From Burkholderia sp. (lineage in GTDB: Bacteria; Pseudomonadota; Gammaproteobacteria; Burkholderiales; Burkholderiaceae), in assembly GCA_031253835.1 (NCBI GenBank), contig JAIRVP010000054.1, positions 1-64,000 of the forward strand: 64,000 nucleotides of DNA. The letters run 5' to 3'. Under the pieces are notes generated by a model. It saw only the letters and a program-made list of their open reading frames with translations, had not been told where the DNA came from and ran no database searches. The position numbers and the translations under genes are program-made. Below, piece after piece: positions 51,989-61,248 of this stretch. Each line of letters starts with the position of its first letter. Within the stretch, counting starts at the first letter, position 1.

Positions 51989-53748
51989 GATCGGACTCCG
52001 TCAAGTTCAGTCGTGGATGGCCGGGCCTGCCGGCCTCCGGCGTCGGCTGCGCGAGCAGCCAGGTGGTCGGCGGCGAGATACCCGAAGGTCATCGCCGGAC
52101 CGAGCGTCGAGCCCGCGCCGGGGTAGCTCGTGCCCATCACCGATGCGCTGGTGTTGCCGATCGCGTAGAGGCCGTCGATCGGCGCGCCGTCGGCGCGCAG
52201 CACGCGGGCGTGCACGTCGGTGACGAGCCCGCCCTTCGTGCCGATATCGCCCGCGTCGATCCGCGCCGCGTAGAACGGCGCTTCGTCGACCGGCCCGAGG
52301 CACGGGTTCGGCGTATTGCGCGGATCGCCGTAGTACGTGTCGAACGCGTTGTCGCCCTTGCCGAACGCTTCGTCGATGCCGGTGGCCGCGTAGCGCGCCA
52401 TGTCGCGCAGCGTGTCGTGCAGGCCGGCCGCGTCGACACCGATCTTCACGGCCAGCGCGTCGATCGTGTCGGCCTTCACGAGCACGTCGCGAAAGGCTTC
52501 CGGAATCCGCGCGTCGGGCATCATCGACGCCGGCATGACCGGCCCGCACGGATACTTGCTGCGAAAGCGCGCGTCGAACACCATCCACGCGGGCACGGTC
52601 GCGCCGGTGCGCGCATGGTCGCGATACATCGCGGGCACGAATTCCGAATACGGCGCGGCTTCGTTGACGAAGCGCTTGCCGAGACCGTTGACGATCACGC
52701 AGCCCGGCAGGTTGCGTTCGACGAACAGCCCGCGCTGCTTCTCCTCGCCCGCGACGCGGACCGTCGGCACGCCCCACACGTGCTCCATCAGGTCCAGCGC
52801 GCCGCCGAGCCGGTGGCCTTCGGCGATCGCGTCGCCGGTGTTGGACGGCGGCGTCGCGCTCCACTGCGCCTGGGTCGGCTGTGGCAGGTAGCGCTCGCGC
52901 ATCGGCTGGTTGCGCTCGAACCCGCCCGCGCCGAGGATCACGCCGTGCCGCGCGGCGATCGTCACCGGCTGCCCGAAGCGTTGCGCGCGCACGCCCGTCA
53001 CGCGGCCGTCCGCGTCGAGCAGGTCGCGCATCGGCGTGTCGAGCCACACGGGCACGTTGCGATCGAGCAGCGCACGCCGCAGCCCGCCGATCAATGCGTT
53101 GCCGAGCGTCAGGCGCCGGTCGCGCCGCGTGCGGCGGCGCATGCCGAAATCGAGCCAGTAGCGGCCGAACTGCCTGATCGTGAGCGTCATGAAGCCGGGC
53201 CCGCGCGAGAACAGCGTGTGCGCTTCCTTCGACGTCACCGCGAGACGCCCGAAGATCAGCGTGCCGGGCGACGGCGGCCGCAGCCGGTCGAACTCGTCGC
53301 CGAGCAGCCCGCCGTCGAACGGCATCGGATCGAGCGCGCGATAGCCGGGCATCGCGCCCGGCAGCTTCTGGAAATAGTCCGCGTATTTCGGCAGCGCCTG
53401 GAAGCGCACGGGCGTCTTCGCTTCCAGGTAGCGCAGCATCTCCGGCGCGCGATCGAGATATGCATCGAGCCGCTCGGGCGTCGACGCGCCGGCCACGCAT
53501 GCGTCGACATAACGGCGCGCGGCCTCGCGCGAATCGGTCGCACCGAGCTCGGCGATATGGTGGTTGCAGGGAATCCAGATGCCGCCGCCCGATACGGCCG
53601 ACGTGCCGCCGTACAGCGCCGTCTTCTCGATCACGACGACGGACAGCCCGTGGTCGGCCGCGCGGCACGCGGCGAGCAACGCGCCCGCGCCCGAACCGAC
53701 GACGACCACGTCGAACGTGTAGTGCTGTGCTTGCGTGTCGTTCATCAC
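51985..53748 (-). CDS. kstD: KstD, 3-ketosteroid-delta-1-dehydrogenase
   Basis: A 587-residue FAD flavoprotein with VVVVGSGAGALLAACRAADHGLSVVVIEK at the N-terminus, GGTSAVSGGGIWIPCN and the C-terminal SYPGAGSTLGPAMTFGYLAADHLA. This matches fumarate-reductase-type ketosteroid dehydrogenases; the length fits KstD. It removes hydrogens at C1-C2, which with KshA leads to ring B cleavage. A Delta-4-(5-alpha) dehydrogenase is a possible alternative. Two ATGs at the start (53748, 53745) are equivalent. Between hsaA (7 bases) and hsaB. Confidence 0.8.
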   Translation of the reverse strand: MMNDTQAQHYTFDVVVVGSGAGALLAACRAADHGLSVVVIEKTALYGGTSAVSGGGIWIPCNHHIAELGATDSREAARRYVDACVAGASTPERLDAYLDRAPEMLRYLEAKTPVRFQALPKYADYFQKLPGAMPGYRALDPMPFDGGLLGDEFDRLRPPSPGTLIFGRLAVTSKEAHTLFSRGPGFMTLTIRQFGRYWLDFGMRRRTRRDRRLTLGNALIGGLRRALLDRNVPVWLDTPMRDLLDADGRVTGVRAQRFGQPVTIAARHGVILGAGGFERNQPMRERYLPQPTQAQWSATPPSNTGDAIAEGHRLGGALDLMEHVWGVPTVRVAGEEKQRGLFVERNLPGCVIVNGLGKRFVNEAAPYSEFVPAMYRDHARTGATVPAWMVFDARFRSKYPCGPVMPASMMPDARIPEAFRDVLVKADTIDALAVKIGVDAAGLHDTLRDMARYAATGIDEAFGKGDNAFDTYYGDPRNTPNPCLGPVDEAPFYAARIDAGDIGTKGGLVTDVHARVLRADGAPIDGLYAIGNTSASVMGTSYPGAGSTLGPAMTFGYLAADHLAARAADAGGRQARPSTTELDGVRS

Positions 53749-53755
53749 GGCCTCG

Positions 53756-54949
53756 TCAGATGAAGAAGTCCGTGTTTTCGCGGCCGAGCATCACCGCGCC
53801 GAGGTTCTGGCCGAAGCGGTCCACGTTGTTCGCGTAGTGCGCGCGGGCCGCATGCAGGTCGAGGAAACGGCGCACCAGCGGATTGCGGTGATAGATGCCG
53901 TTGCCGCCCGCGTAGCGCAGCAGCGCATTCGCGGCCTGCGCGCAGCGTTCTGCAACCTGCGCGGACTGGTAGCGGAAATGCACGCGGCGCTCGATCGACA
54001 CGGCCGGCCCGCCGGTCACCGACGCCATCAGTTCCGCGAAATTGCGCTTGAGCAGCACGGTCATCTCGTCGATCGCGACGGCCGCGTTCGCGCACGCGTT
54101 CTGCGCACCCGGATCGTCGGTCGTCTTCGCGCCGCTGTTCGCGGACACGCGCGTCGCCGCATAGCCGGTGAAATCGTCGAGCGCGCCCTGCAGCGCGCCG
54201 ATGCACGACGTGCATACCGCGCGCACGAAGATCTGCGCGAACGGCAGCTTGAACAGCGGCGCATCGTTGAGCGCGAGGCCCGGGCTCGTGCCCATCATCC
54301 CGTCGATCGCCTTGTGCGTGCGGTACGCGGGCACGAACACGTCGTCGACGACGATGTCGTGGCTGCCCGTCGCGCGCAGGCCGAGCACGTCCCAGTCCTG
54401 CTGGATCCGGTAGTCGGATTTCGGCAGCAGGAAGGTCCGGTATTCGGGCGGCTGGCCGGCTTCGGCCGGCGGCACCAGCGCGCCGAGGAACACCCATTCG
54501 CACAGTTCGCTGCCGCTCGAGAACTTCCAGTGGCCCGACAGGCGGAAGCCGCCGTCGACCGGCGTCACGCGGCCGACCGGCATGTAGGTCGACGCGATCA
54601 GCGTGGCCGGGTCGTGGCCCCACACGTCCTGCTGCGCGCGTTCGTCGAACAGCGCGAGCTGCCAGTTGTGCACGCCGACGACGCCGTACACCCACGCGGT
54701 CGACATGCAGCCGCGCGCGAGCGCCATCTGGATGTCGAAGAAGGCCTGCGGATCGAGCTCGTAGCCGCCGTAGCGCTTCGGCTGCAGCACCTTGAAGAAG
54801 CCGGCGGCCTGCATGTCGGCGATCGTCTCGGCCGGGATGCGCCCCTGCGCTTCCGCCTGCGCGGCGCGGCCGGCCAGCGTCGGTGCCAGTGCCTCGGCCC
54901 GGGCGATCAGCGTGGCAGCCAATGCGTTCGAATCGTTGTCGCGATGCAC
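53756..54949 (-). CDS. hsaA: HsaA, 3-HSA 4-hydroxylase oxygenase component
   Basis: A 397-residue acyl-CoA-dehydrogenase-fold monooxygenase from a GTG at 54949 with an AGGAGA site; an ATG at 55048 would add 33 residues with no family match. The body includes LQPKRYGGYELDPQAFFDIQ, GRVTPVDGGFRLSGHWKFSSGSELCEW, GLRATGSHDIVVDDVFVP and a His/Asn-rich end HRNPLVRRFLDLHAARAHYANNVDRFG, typical of HsaA and its relative HpaB-like class D enzymes. It hydroxylates 3-HSA to the catechol 3,4-DHSA with flavin from HsaB. Confidence 0.87.
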   Translation of the reverse strand: MHRDNDSNALAATLIARAEALAPTLAGRAAQAEAQGRIPAETIADMQAAGFFKVLQPKRYGGYELDPQAFFDIQMALARGCMSTAWVYGVVGVHNWQLALFDERAQQDVWGHDPATLIASTYMPVGRVTPVDGGFRLSGHWKFSSGSELCEWVFLGALVPPAEAGQPPEYRTFLLPKSDYRIQQDWDVLGLRATGSHDIVVDDVFVPAYRTHKAIDGMMGTSPGLALNDAPLFKLPFAQIFVRAVCTSCIGALQGALDDFTGYAATRVSANSGAKTTDDPGAQNACANAAVAIDEMTVLLKRNFAELMASVTGGPAVSIERRVHFRYQSAQVAERCAQAANALLRYAGGNGIYHRNPLVRRFLDLHAARAHYANNVDRFGQNLGAVMLGRENTDFFI

Positions 54950-55117
54950 GAATGTCTCCTGTGGAACGGGGGCTGCGCCGTAGCGCGTGCCCCGCTCTCG
55001 TTCAAAGTTGTCCGGCGCGGCCTGGCCGCGGGCGATGCTCGCCACCACCGATGGTCGGCTTCGCGCGACCGCGCCGCATCGTCCGACCGGACGGGACGAC
55101 GGGCGCGGCCCCGTGCA

Positions 55118-56257
55118 TCACGCGCAGGCGCGTTCCTTCTCGCGATTGAAGAACGGGATCACGTGCTCGCCGATGTTGCGGATGGTCTCCATCTGCGCTT
55201 CGTGCGGCACCGTGCCCATCTGGCACAGGAACAGCACTTCGTCGACGCCGGCTTCCTGCAGGCGGCCGACATAGCCGATGCAGTCGTCCACCGTGCCGTA
55301 CGCGTGGTTCGGGTTCATCATCGCGAGCGCCGGGTCGGCGAAGTTCACGACGACTTCCTCCGACGCGAAGCGCGAGCGGATCACCATCTCGCCGGTGTCG
55401 GCCTGCACGAGGTCGTCGCCCCACTTCGCCGGGTCCGGACGCTCGCCGCCCGTGTACCAGTACGCGAGCGATTCCATGAAGTAGCGCTGGCCGCGGATGC
55501 CGATCTTGCGGGCCGCCTGGCCGTCGGCCATCACGACCGTCGGGCACAGCGCCGCGAGGTGCTGGGTCGGGCGGAAGCCGACCTGGTCTTCCGGCTTGCG
55601 GTTCGCCCATGCTTCGCGATACACGGCGTTCTTCTTCGCGACTTCGTCCGGGCCGCCGAAGCCGAGCACCAGCGCGCCCATCCCGCGCTGGCCGGCGCGC
55701 AGCAGCGCGTCGGTGTTCGTACACGCGAGGTACATCGGCGGGTGCGGATCCTGGAACGGCTTCGGGTGGATCGGGCGCTTCGGGATCTTGATGTACTTGC
55801 CGTCGTGCTCGATCTCGTCCTGCACGAACATCTTCGGCACGAGATACATCGATTCGTCGATCATCGGCTGCAGTTCGTTGAGGTCGTAGCCGAACGCACC
55901 GGCTTCCTGCTGGCTGCCGCCCTTGCCGACGCCGAAATGCACGCGGCCGCCCGACAGGATGTCGAGCAGCGCGACGCGTTCCGCGACCTTGATCGGGTGG
56001 TTCATCGCCGGCGGCAGGCACACGACGCCGTGGCCCAGGCCGATGCGCGTCGTGCGGCCGGCCAGGTAGGCAAGGAAGGTTTCCGGCGCGCTCATGTGCG
56101 CATAGTTGGTCAGCGACGTGTGCTCCACGCACCAGATCGTGTCGAAGCCGACCTGCTCGGCGAGCAGCGCCTGCTCGACCGTCTCCTTGAACACCCGGTG
56201 GTCGCCCTCGCGCGATGCGTCGGTGGTCTGGGCTTCGTAGATGAGGGAAAACTTCAT
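55118..56257 (-). CDS. Luciferase-like flavin-dependent monooxygenase (LLM)
   Basis: A 379-residue bacterial-luciferase-fold protein from the ATG at 56257 (GGAGA site). It has FDTIWCVEHTSLTNYAHMSAPETFLAYLAGRTTRIGLGHGV, RVALLDILSGGRVHFGVGKG and IGYVGRLQEAGVDEVLFL. It is first in the hsaA operon, with 168 bases to hsaA. A flavin-dependent oxygenation or C-C cleavage of a steroid acid is plausible, and HsaB could supply reduced flavin. Its step in the pathway is unknown to me. Confidence 0.75.
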   Translation of the reverse strand: MKFSLIYEAQTTDASREGDHRVFKETVEQALLAEQVGFDTIWCVEHTSLTNYAHMSAPETFLAYLAGRTTRIGLGHGVVCLPPAMNHPIKVAERVALLDILSGGRVHFGVGKGGSQQEAGAFGYDLNELQPMIDESMYLVPKMFVQDEIEHDGKYIKIPKRPIHPKPFQDPHPPMYLACTNTDALLRAGQRGMGALVLGFGGPDEVAKKNAVYREAWANRKPEDQVGFRPTQHLAALCPTVVMADGQAARKIGIRGQRYFMESLAYWYTGGERPDPAKWGDDLVQADTGEMVIRSRFASEEVVVNFADPALAMMNPNHAYGTVDDCIGYVGRLQEAGVDEVLFLCQMGTVPHEAQMETIRNIGEHVIPFFNREKERACA

Positions 56258-56517
56258 TGCGTGCGTCTCCATGTATGTTGGACGAGTCGGGGTCGTGCGG
56301 CCCGCCCGCACGATACGGACGAATAGCGACGGTCCACGAATGGGAGTGTCGGCGCGCCGGCTGGCGCGGGCATCATCTGTTCGGAGTAGCCGTACGCCTG
56401 CGGGGACAGAGGGGTTTCACCGTCATCCGATCGGACTGCGTGACGGCGCGGGCGACGCGCTAGCATCGACCGGCGGCGCATTGCACGCCGCCCACATCAA
56501 GACAAGGGAGAACCGGA

Positions 56518-56868
56518 ATGAAGGTATCGATGCTGCTGTATCCGGTCGACGACATCGACACGGCGCTGCCGCTGTTCGTCGACGGGCTGGGCCTGAACGT
56601 GAAGTTCCGCGACGGCGACCGTTATTGCGCGCTCGACGGCGGCCCGCTGACGATCGCGCTGGTCGCGGGCGACGAGCAGATCGTCGAGCGCGCGGCGCTC
56701 ACGCTGCGCGTCGACGAGGACGACGACCTGTATGCAGCGATGGCGCGGGTCGTGAAGGCCGGCGCATCGGTGCGCGTGCCCGTGCAGGCCGGGCCGCACG
56801 AATACCGCGCGGTGCTGGAGGACAAGAACGGCGCGCTGCTCGTGATTTCGCAGAAGCGATCCGCGTGA
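56518..56868 (+). CDS. VOC/glyoxalase-like small protein
   Basis: A 116-residue vicinal-oxygen-chelate fold protein: MKVSMLLYPVDDIDTALPLFVDGLGLNVKFRDG, then RYCALDGGPLTIALVAG and HEYRAVLEDKNGALLVISQK. An AGGGAGA site precedes ATG. It diverges from the LLM gene (260 bases) and converges on a LysR gene. VOC proteins include isomerases, epimerases, dioxygenases and resistance binding proteins. Function not assigned; no full metal triad can be confidently read. Confidence 0.68.
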   Translation: MKVSMLLYPVDDIDTALPLFVDGLGLNVKFRDGDRYCALDGGPLTIALVAGDEQIVERAALTLRVDEDDDLYAAMARVVKAGASVRVPVQAGPHEYRAVLEDKNGALLVISQKRSA

Positions 56869-56934
56869 CGCCGCGCGGCGCGGGCGCCGGATGCGGGCGC
56901 ATTGCGTGCCTCCCCTGCCTGCGCATGAGCGGCG

Positions 56935-57795
56935 TTACGCGTCCCCGCCCGACGCACGCAGGTCGCTGGTTTCCAGCAGTTCGAGCAGCGTCCCGGCCGG
57001 CTGGCTGAGCCGCTTCGCGGCGAGCGCGATGAATTCGACATCGGGCAGCACGGGCAGCCCGTCGCCGTTCAAGGGCGGCGCCAGGCCGCGCGCGGACAGG
57101 TATTGCGACGTCGCCGTCAGCCCGAGCCCCGCCCGCGCCGCCGCGATGCAGCCGGGCTGGCTGCTGCTCGAACACACGACTTCCCAGCCGATCCCCTTTT
57201 CCGCCAGCGCGTTCAGCACGACCGCGCGCGTGACGCTCGGCTCGGCCACCAGCACGAGCGGCAGCGGCCGCTCCAGGTCGACGACGGTGCCGGGCCGCGC
57301 GACCCATTCGAGCCGCGCGCGCAGCAGCGGCGTGCCGCGCCGCTCGCCCAGCCGCCGCTTGCCGACCATCAGGTCGAGCGCGCCCGCATCCATCAGTTCG
57401 TAGAGGCGGCTCGTCATCCCGGTCGTGATTTCCAGCGCGACGTCCGGATGCGCGGCGCGGAACGCGGCAAGCACGTCCGGCAGCGCGACGAGCGCGAGGT
57501 CGTCCGACGCGCCGAGCCGCACGCGCCCCTGCAGCCGCGGCTTGCGGAACTGCGATTCCGCGCGATTGAGCGCCTGCAGGATCACGTTCGCATGCACGAG
57601 CAGCGCCTCGCCGTCGGCCGTCATCGCGATCGAATGCGTGTCGCGCACGAACAGCCGCCGGCCGACGCTCTCTTCGAGACGACGGATGTGTTCGCTGACG
57701 CTCGACTGGTTGAGCCCGAGCTGCCGGCCCGCTTCGGTGAAGCTGCGGCAGTTCGTGACGGTCGCGAACGTCTTGAGCCAGACGGGACTGAGCAT
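56935..57795 (-). CDS. LysR family transcriptional regulator
   Basis: A 286-residue regulator with the N-terminal LysR winged helix (WLKTFATVTNCRSFTEAGRQLGLNQSSVSEHIRRLEESVGRRLFVRD) and a substrate-binding domain, RVRLGASDDLALVALPDVLAAFRAAHPDVALEI. It diverges from the MFS gene (160 bases between starts), so it probably controls that transporter. No helper ribosome site was needed to fix the start: MLSPVWLKTF is the normal N-terminus. Confidence 0.85.
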   Translation of the reverse strand: MLSPVWLKTFATVTNCRSFTEAGRQLGLNQSSVSEHIRRLEESVGRRLFVRDTHSIAMTADGEALLVHANVILQALNRAESQFRKPRLQGRVRLGASDDLALVALPDVLAAFRAAHPDVALEITTGMTSRLYELMDAGALDLMVGKRRLGERRGTPLLRARLEWVARPGTVVDLERPLPLVLVAEPSVTRAVVLNALAEKGIGWEVVCSSSSQPGCIAAARAGLGLTATSQYLSARGLAPPLNGDGLPVLPDVEFIALAAKRLSQPAGTLLELLETSDLRASGGDA

Positions 57796-57955
57796 CCCGC
57801 ATTGTCATCGGCATTTTCGATGACAGTCAATGCCTTCAGGCAGCTTCCCGATGACCACCGGAATCGGTACCATCGAGCGCTTGAAGTCCGGCAGGCGCCG
57901 CGCGACCGCGCACCGGCGCCCCTCCGCGCCGGGCTTTCGCACCACCGATTTCGCC

Positions 57956-59344
57956 ATGTCCCGGGAACCCACACACGCCGCGCTGCTCTGGATCGTCGCC
58001 GCAGCCTTCTTCATGCAGTCGCTCGACACGACGATCGTCAACACCGCGCTGCCTTCGATCGCCCAAAGCCTGCACGCGTCGCCGCTCGCGATGCAGCCCG
58101 TCGTGGTCGTCTACACGCTGACGATGGCGATGCTCACGCCGGCGTCCGGCTGGCTCGCCGACCGGTTCGGCACGCGCCGCGTGTTCTCCGTCGCCATTCT
58201 CGTGTTCGTGCTCGCGTCGATCGGCTGCGCGGCGTCGCATACGCTCGGCCAGCTCGTCATTGCGCGCGCCGTACAGGGCATCGGCGGCTCGATGCTGCTG
58301 CCGATCGGGCGGCTCGCCGTGCTGCGCCGCGTGCCGGGCGAACAGTACGTCGCGGCGATCGCGTTCGTGTCGATCGCCGGCCAGCTCGGCCCGATCGTCG
58401 GGCCGACGCTCGGCGGCTGGCTCACGCAGGCGATTTCATGGCACTGGGTGTTCATCGTCAACGTGCCGGTCGGCGTGGTCGGCTTCATCGCGGTGCAGCG
58501 CTACCTGCCGCACGACCAGGCGACGCAGCCGCCGCCGTTCGACTTCGTCGGCTGTGCCCTGCTGTCGGTCGCGATGATCGCGCTGTCGCTCGCGATCGAC
58601 CCGCCGATGCCCGTGCACCGCGCCGCGTGGGCGGCCGGGCTCGCCGTAGTCGGCCTCGCGAGTGCGCTCGCGTACCTGCCGCATGCGCGCCGGCGCGCGC
58701 AGCCGCTGTTCCGGCTCGGGCTGTTCCGCGAGCCGAACTTCGGTTCCGGGCTGCTCGGCAACCTGCTGTGCCGGATCGGCACGAGTTCGGTGCCGTTCAT
58801 GCTGCCGCTGCTGATGCAGGTGCAGCTCGGCTATACGCCGCTGCAGTCGGGGCTGATGATGCTGCCGGCCGCGATCGCAGGCGTGATCGCGAAACGCTGG
58901 ATCGCACCGCTCGTGAAGCGTTTCGGCTATGCGGCGTTTCTGGTCGTGAATACGGCGATCGTCGGCTGCGCGATCGCGGGGTTCGCGCTCGTGTCGGCGC
59001 GGCCCGCGCCGGTGCTGGAGGGCGTGCTGCTGATCGTGTTCGGCGCGGCGAACTCGATGCAGTTCGCGGCGATGAACGGCGTGACGCTCAAGGGGCTGTC
59101 GCATGCCGACGCCGGCAGCGGCAACAGCCTGTTCACGATGATGCAGATGCTCGCGATGGGCCTGGGCGTGTCGATCGGCGGCGGGCTCGTCAACCTGTTC
59201 GCCGCCTATTGGGGCTCGATGGCCCACGGCTTCATGCTGTCGTTCGCGTGCATGGGGGTCGTCACGTTGCTGTCGTCCACCGTGTTCCGGCGGATCGATA
59301 CGGCCGCGCCGCCGGCCAATGCGGCGGCGCGATCGTCCGCGTAA
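57956..59344 (+). CDS. MFS efflux transporter, EmrB/DHA2-like
   Basis: A 462-residue membrane protein from the ATG at 57956 (earlier in-frame ATGs at 57830 and 57851 give Arg-rich cytosolic leads). FFMQSLDTTIVNTALPSIAQSLHASPL, GWLADRFGTRRVFSVA and GQLGPIVGPTLGGWLTQAISWHWVFIVNVPVG are DHA2 landmarks; helices number about 13-14. It is probably a drug or organic-solute efflux pump regulated by the divergent LysR protein. No steroid link shown. Confidence 0.8.
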   Translation: MSREPTHAALLWIVAAAFFMQSLDTTIVNTALPSIAQSLHASPLAMQPVVVVYTLTMAMLTPASGWLADRFGTRRVFSVAILVFVLASIGCAASHTLGQLVIARAVQGIGGSMLLPIGRLAVLRRVPGEQYVAAIAFVSIAGQLGPIVGPTLGGWLTQAISWHWVFIVNVPVGVVGFIAVQRYLPHDQATQPPPFDFVGCALLSVAMIALSLAIDPPMPVHRAAWAAGLAVVGLASALAYLPHARRRAQPLFRLGLFREPNFGSGLLGNLLCRIGTSSVPFMLPLLMQVQLGYTPLQSGLMMLPAAIAGVIAKRWIAPLVKRFGYAAFLVVNTAIVGCAIAGFALVSARPAPVLEGVLLIVFGAANSMQFAAMNGVTLKGLSHADAGSGNSLFTMMQMLAMGLGVSIGGGLVNLFAAYWGSMAHGFMLSFACMGVVTLLSSTVFRRIDTAAPPANAAARSSA

Positions 59345-59353
59345 GCGCGGCCG

Positions 59354-59734
59354 TCAGTTCACCTGACGGCGCTCGACCACGCGCTTGAGCACCCAGCGGA
59401 TCGACGAACCGTCGGCCGGCGGCTGCGCGACGCGGTATTCATCGATTTCGAGCGTGTACAGGTAACCGGGCTGGTACGCGAACCCTTCGATGCCGGCATA
59501 CCACAGGCTCCACGGCTCGCTCGGGCTGCTGCGCACCTGCAGGCACTCCATCGGCGCGACGCCCGTGCAGCGCGCGGACTGCGGCGCGACATAGACGGTC
59601 TTCGTCACGGGCTTTCCGTCGGCCGGGCGGGCCGCATTCGGCGCCGTGGCGGCGGCGTCGGTCTGGCATCCGGCGAGGAGCGTGCTGCCGGCAATCACGG
59701 CCGCGCCGAGCAGCGTTCGGGTCTTGTGAATCAT
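59354..59734 (-). CDS. DUF4377 lipoprotein
   Basis: A 126-residue lipoprotein with lipobox LLAGC (Cys23) and a C-terminal DUF4377 domain: CTGVAPMECLQVRSSPSEPWSLWYAGIEGFAYQPGYLYTLEIDEYRV. An AGAGGAAC site precedes ATG. Convergent with the MFS gene (9 bases apart). Function unknown; proteins of this family are often annotated near heat-shock or META-type envelope factors. Confidence 0.75.
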   Translation of the reverse strand: MIHKTRTLLGAAVIAGSTLLAGCQTDAAATAPNAARPADGKPVTKTVYVAPQSARCTGVAPMECLQVRSSPSEPWSLWYAGIEGFAYQPGYLYTLEIDEYRVAQPPADGSSIRWVLKRVVERRQVN

Positions 59735-59958
59735 CTGATGTTCCTCTGGGAGCGTTGGCGGGCCGATTAGACGATCGGCGCGGCGAGAAAGTTCACAAAA
59801 CCCTTACAGAACGCGCCCGACCACCCTCATTTATGGGATGTCGCGCCCATCCCGATACGTTACCGTGTTCCGGTGTCGCCGCGCGTATCGCTGCCGGCGG
59901 CCCGAACGTGCACGCCAAGCGCATCGCGACCCGGCGGCCGAAACAGGAGACAACCCGA

Positions 59959-61134
59959 ATGACCACGGCGCCCCCGGCCCTGCCGCCGAACCTTGCCCAA
60001 TCGAAGCTGACGCTCGAACAGTTCGACGCCTTGCTCACGAAAATCTACGAAGGCCCGCTCGAAGACGTGCCGTGGGGCGCGGCGCTCGAACAGATCCGCG
60101 TGCACCTGCACGCGAACTACGTGACGATGATCCTGCGCTGGCCGGCCAGCGGCCACACGGGGCTGATGATCAACGCGTCCGAGCAAAGTGCGCCGCTGAC
60201 GGGCGTCGCGTCGTACAACAACTACTACTACGCACTCGATCCGTTCGTGAACCTGCCGGCCGATCGCGTCGTCACCGTCGACGAGCTGCTCGGCGTCGGC
60301 GTCTGGCGCAACAGCGCGATGTATGCGGAATTCCTGCAACCCTACGACGTCGGCTACCTGATGGGCGCCGACCTGCGCACCCACGACGGCGTCGAGTGCC
60401 GCTTTCGCGTCTGCCGTTCGCATCGCGGCCAAGCGTTCTCCGCGGCCGACAAGGCCGTCTGCAACGCGCTGCTGCCGCACCTGAAGCGCGCGGTACGGCT
60501 GCACGCGAAGTTCGGGATGGTCGAATCCGAGCGCACGCTGTATGCGAGCACGATCGACCGCATGCTCGTCGGCACCGCGATTCTCGACGAGCGCGGCACG
60601 ATCATGCGGACCAACTCCGTCGCGGACGAGATCTTCGCCGAATGCGACGGCCTGCGCGTGCGCGGCGGCACGCTCGAAGCGTCGTATCCGCTGGAGGACC
60701 GCAAGCTGCAGAAGCTGATCCGCCAGGTGCTCGCGGAACGCACGGGCGTCACGCCGTCGGTCGCGCACGCGATCGCGGTGCCGCGCCCGTCCGGCAAGCC
60801 GCGGCTCGGCGTGCTGATCCGTGCGGTCCCGTTGAGCGAATGGTCGGAAGACAATCCGCGCCGGCCGGCGTGCGCGATCTTCATCCGCGACGCCGAGCGC
60901 AAGTCGCAGGCATCGCACGACATCGTGCGCAAGCTGTTCGACCTCACGCCGGCCGAGACCGCGCTGGCCCTCGCGCTCGTCAACGGGCAAACGCTCGAGG
61001 AAGCGGCCGACGAGCTCGCGATCAGCAAGAACACCGCGCGTTCGCACCTGCGTGCGATCTTTTCGAAGACGGGCGTCACGCGGCAGGCGACGCTGGTGCG
61101 AATGCTGTTGAACAGCGTGCTGTCGCTGGGGTGA
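59959..61134 (+). CDS. LuxR-type (HTH) transcriptional regulator, TeiR-like, copy 2
   Basis: A 391-residue regulator from the ATG at 59959 (CAGGAGA site); the longer frame from 59755 lacks family similarity in its lead. Along its length it resembles the regulator at 16856-18016, for example GADLRTHDGVECRFRVCRSHRGQAFSAADKAVCNALLPHLKRA, and the C-terminal HTH reads LTPAETALALALVNGQTLEEAADELAI then KNTARSHLRAIFSKTGVTRQATL. It is close in size and plan to TeiR of Comamonas testosteroni. It precedes the SDR at 61249 and the CTAGTCC site between them. Probably a steroid-responsive activator. Confidence 0.75.
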   Translation: MTTAPPALPPNLAQSKLTLEQFDALLTKIYEGPLEDVPWGAALEQIRVHLHANYVTMILRWPASGHTGLMINASEQSAPLTGVASYNNYYYALDPFVNLPADRVVTVDELLGVGVWRNSAMYAEFLQPYDVGYLMGADLRTHDGVECRFRVCRSHRGQAFSAADKAVCNALLPHLKRAVRLHAKFGMVESERTLYASTIDRMLVGTAILDERGTIMRTNSVADEIFAECDGLRVRGGTLEASYPLEDRKLQKLIRQVLAERTGVTPSVAHAIAVPRPSGKPRLGVLIRAVPLSEWSEDNPRRPACAIFIRDAERKSQASHDIVRKLFDLTPAETALALALVNGQTLEEAADELAISKNTARSHLRAIFSKTGVTRQATLVRMLLNSVLSLG

Positions 61135-61172
61135 TGCGTTCGTCGCGGCGAACGCCCGCCCGTCGAATCCGC

Positions 61173-61188
61173 CTAGTCCGTTTCAACG
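61173..61188 (+). promoter_or_regulatory. Candidate regulatory motif D upstream of the SDR
   Basis: CTAGTCCGTTTCAACG points at the SDR 76 bases ahead. It differs from the DUF1302 site (3019) only by transitions. A TAACCT hexamer starts at 61212, 39 bases after the motif start, the same offset as TACTCT at 3058. This pair is the best evidence for a shared activator site. Confidence 0.45.
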
Positions 61189-61248
61189 TCGAAGCGCCGA
61201 TGCTGACGACCTAACCTGTCCCTCCACCCAGCGTCTCAGGAGACAGGT

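Noticed and set aside
52063..53763. Long antisense open frames opposite kstD and many other genes
   Set aside because: Arg/His/Val-rich composition from GC-biased third positions; no ribosome sites or family matches.
54950..55048. N-terminal extension of HsaA from ATG at 55048
   Set aside because: The extra 33 residues do not resemble HsaA and a proper ribosome site precedes the GTG at 54949.
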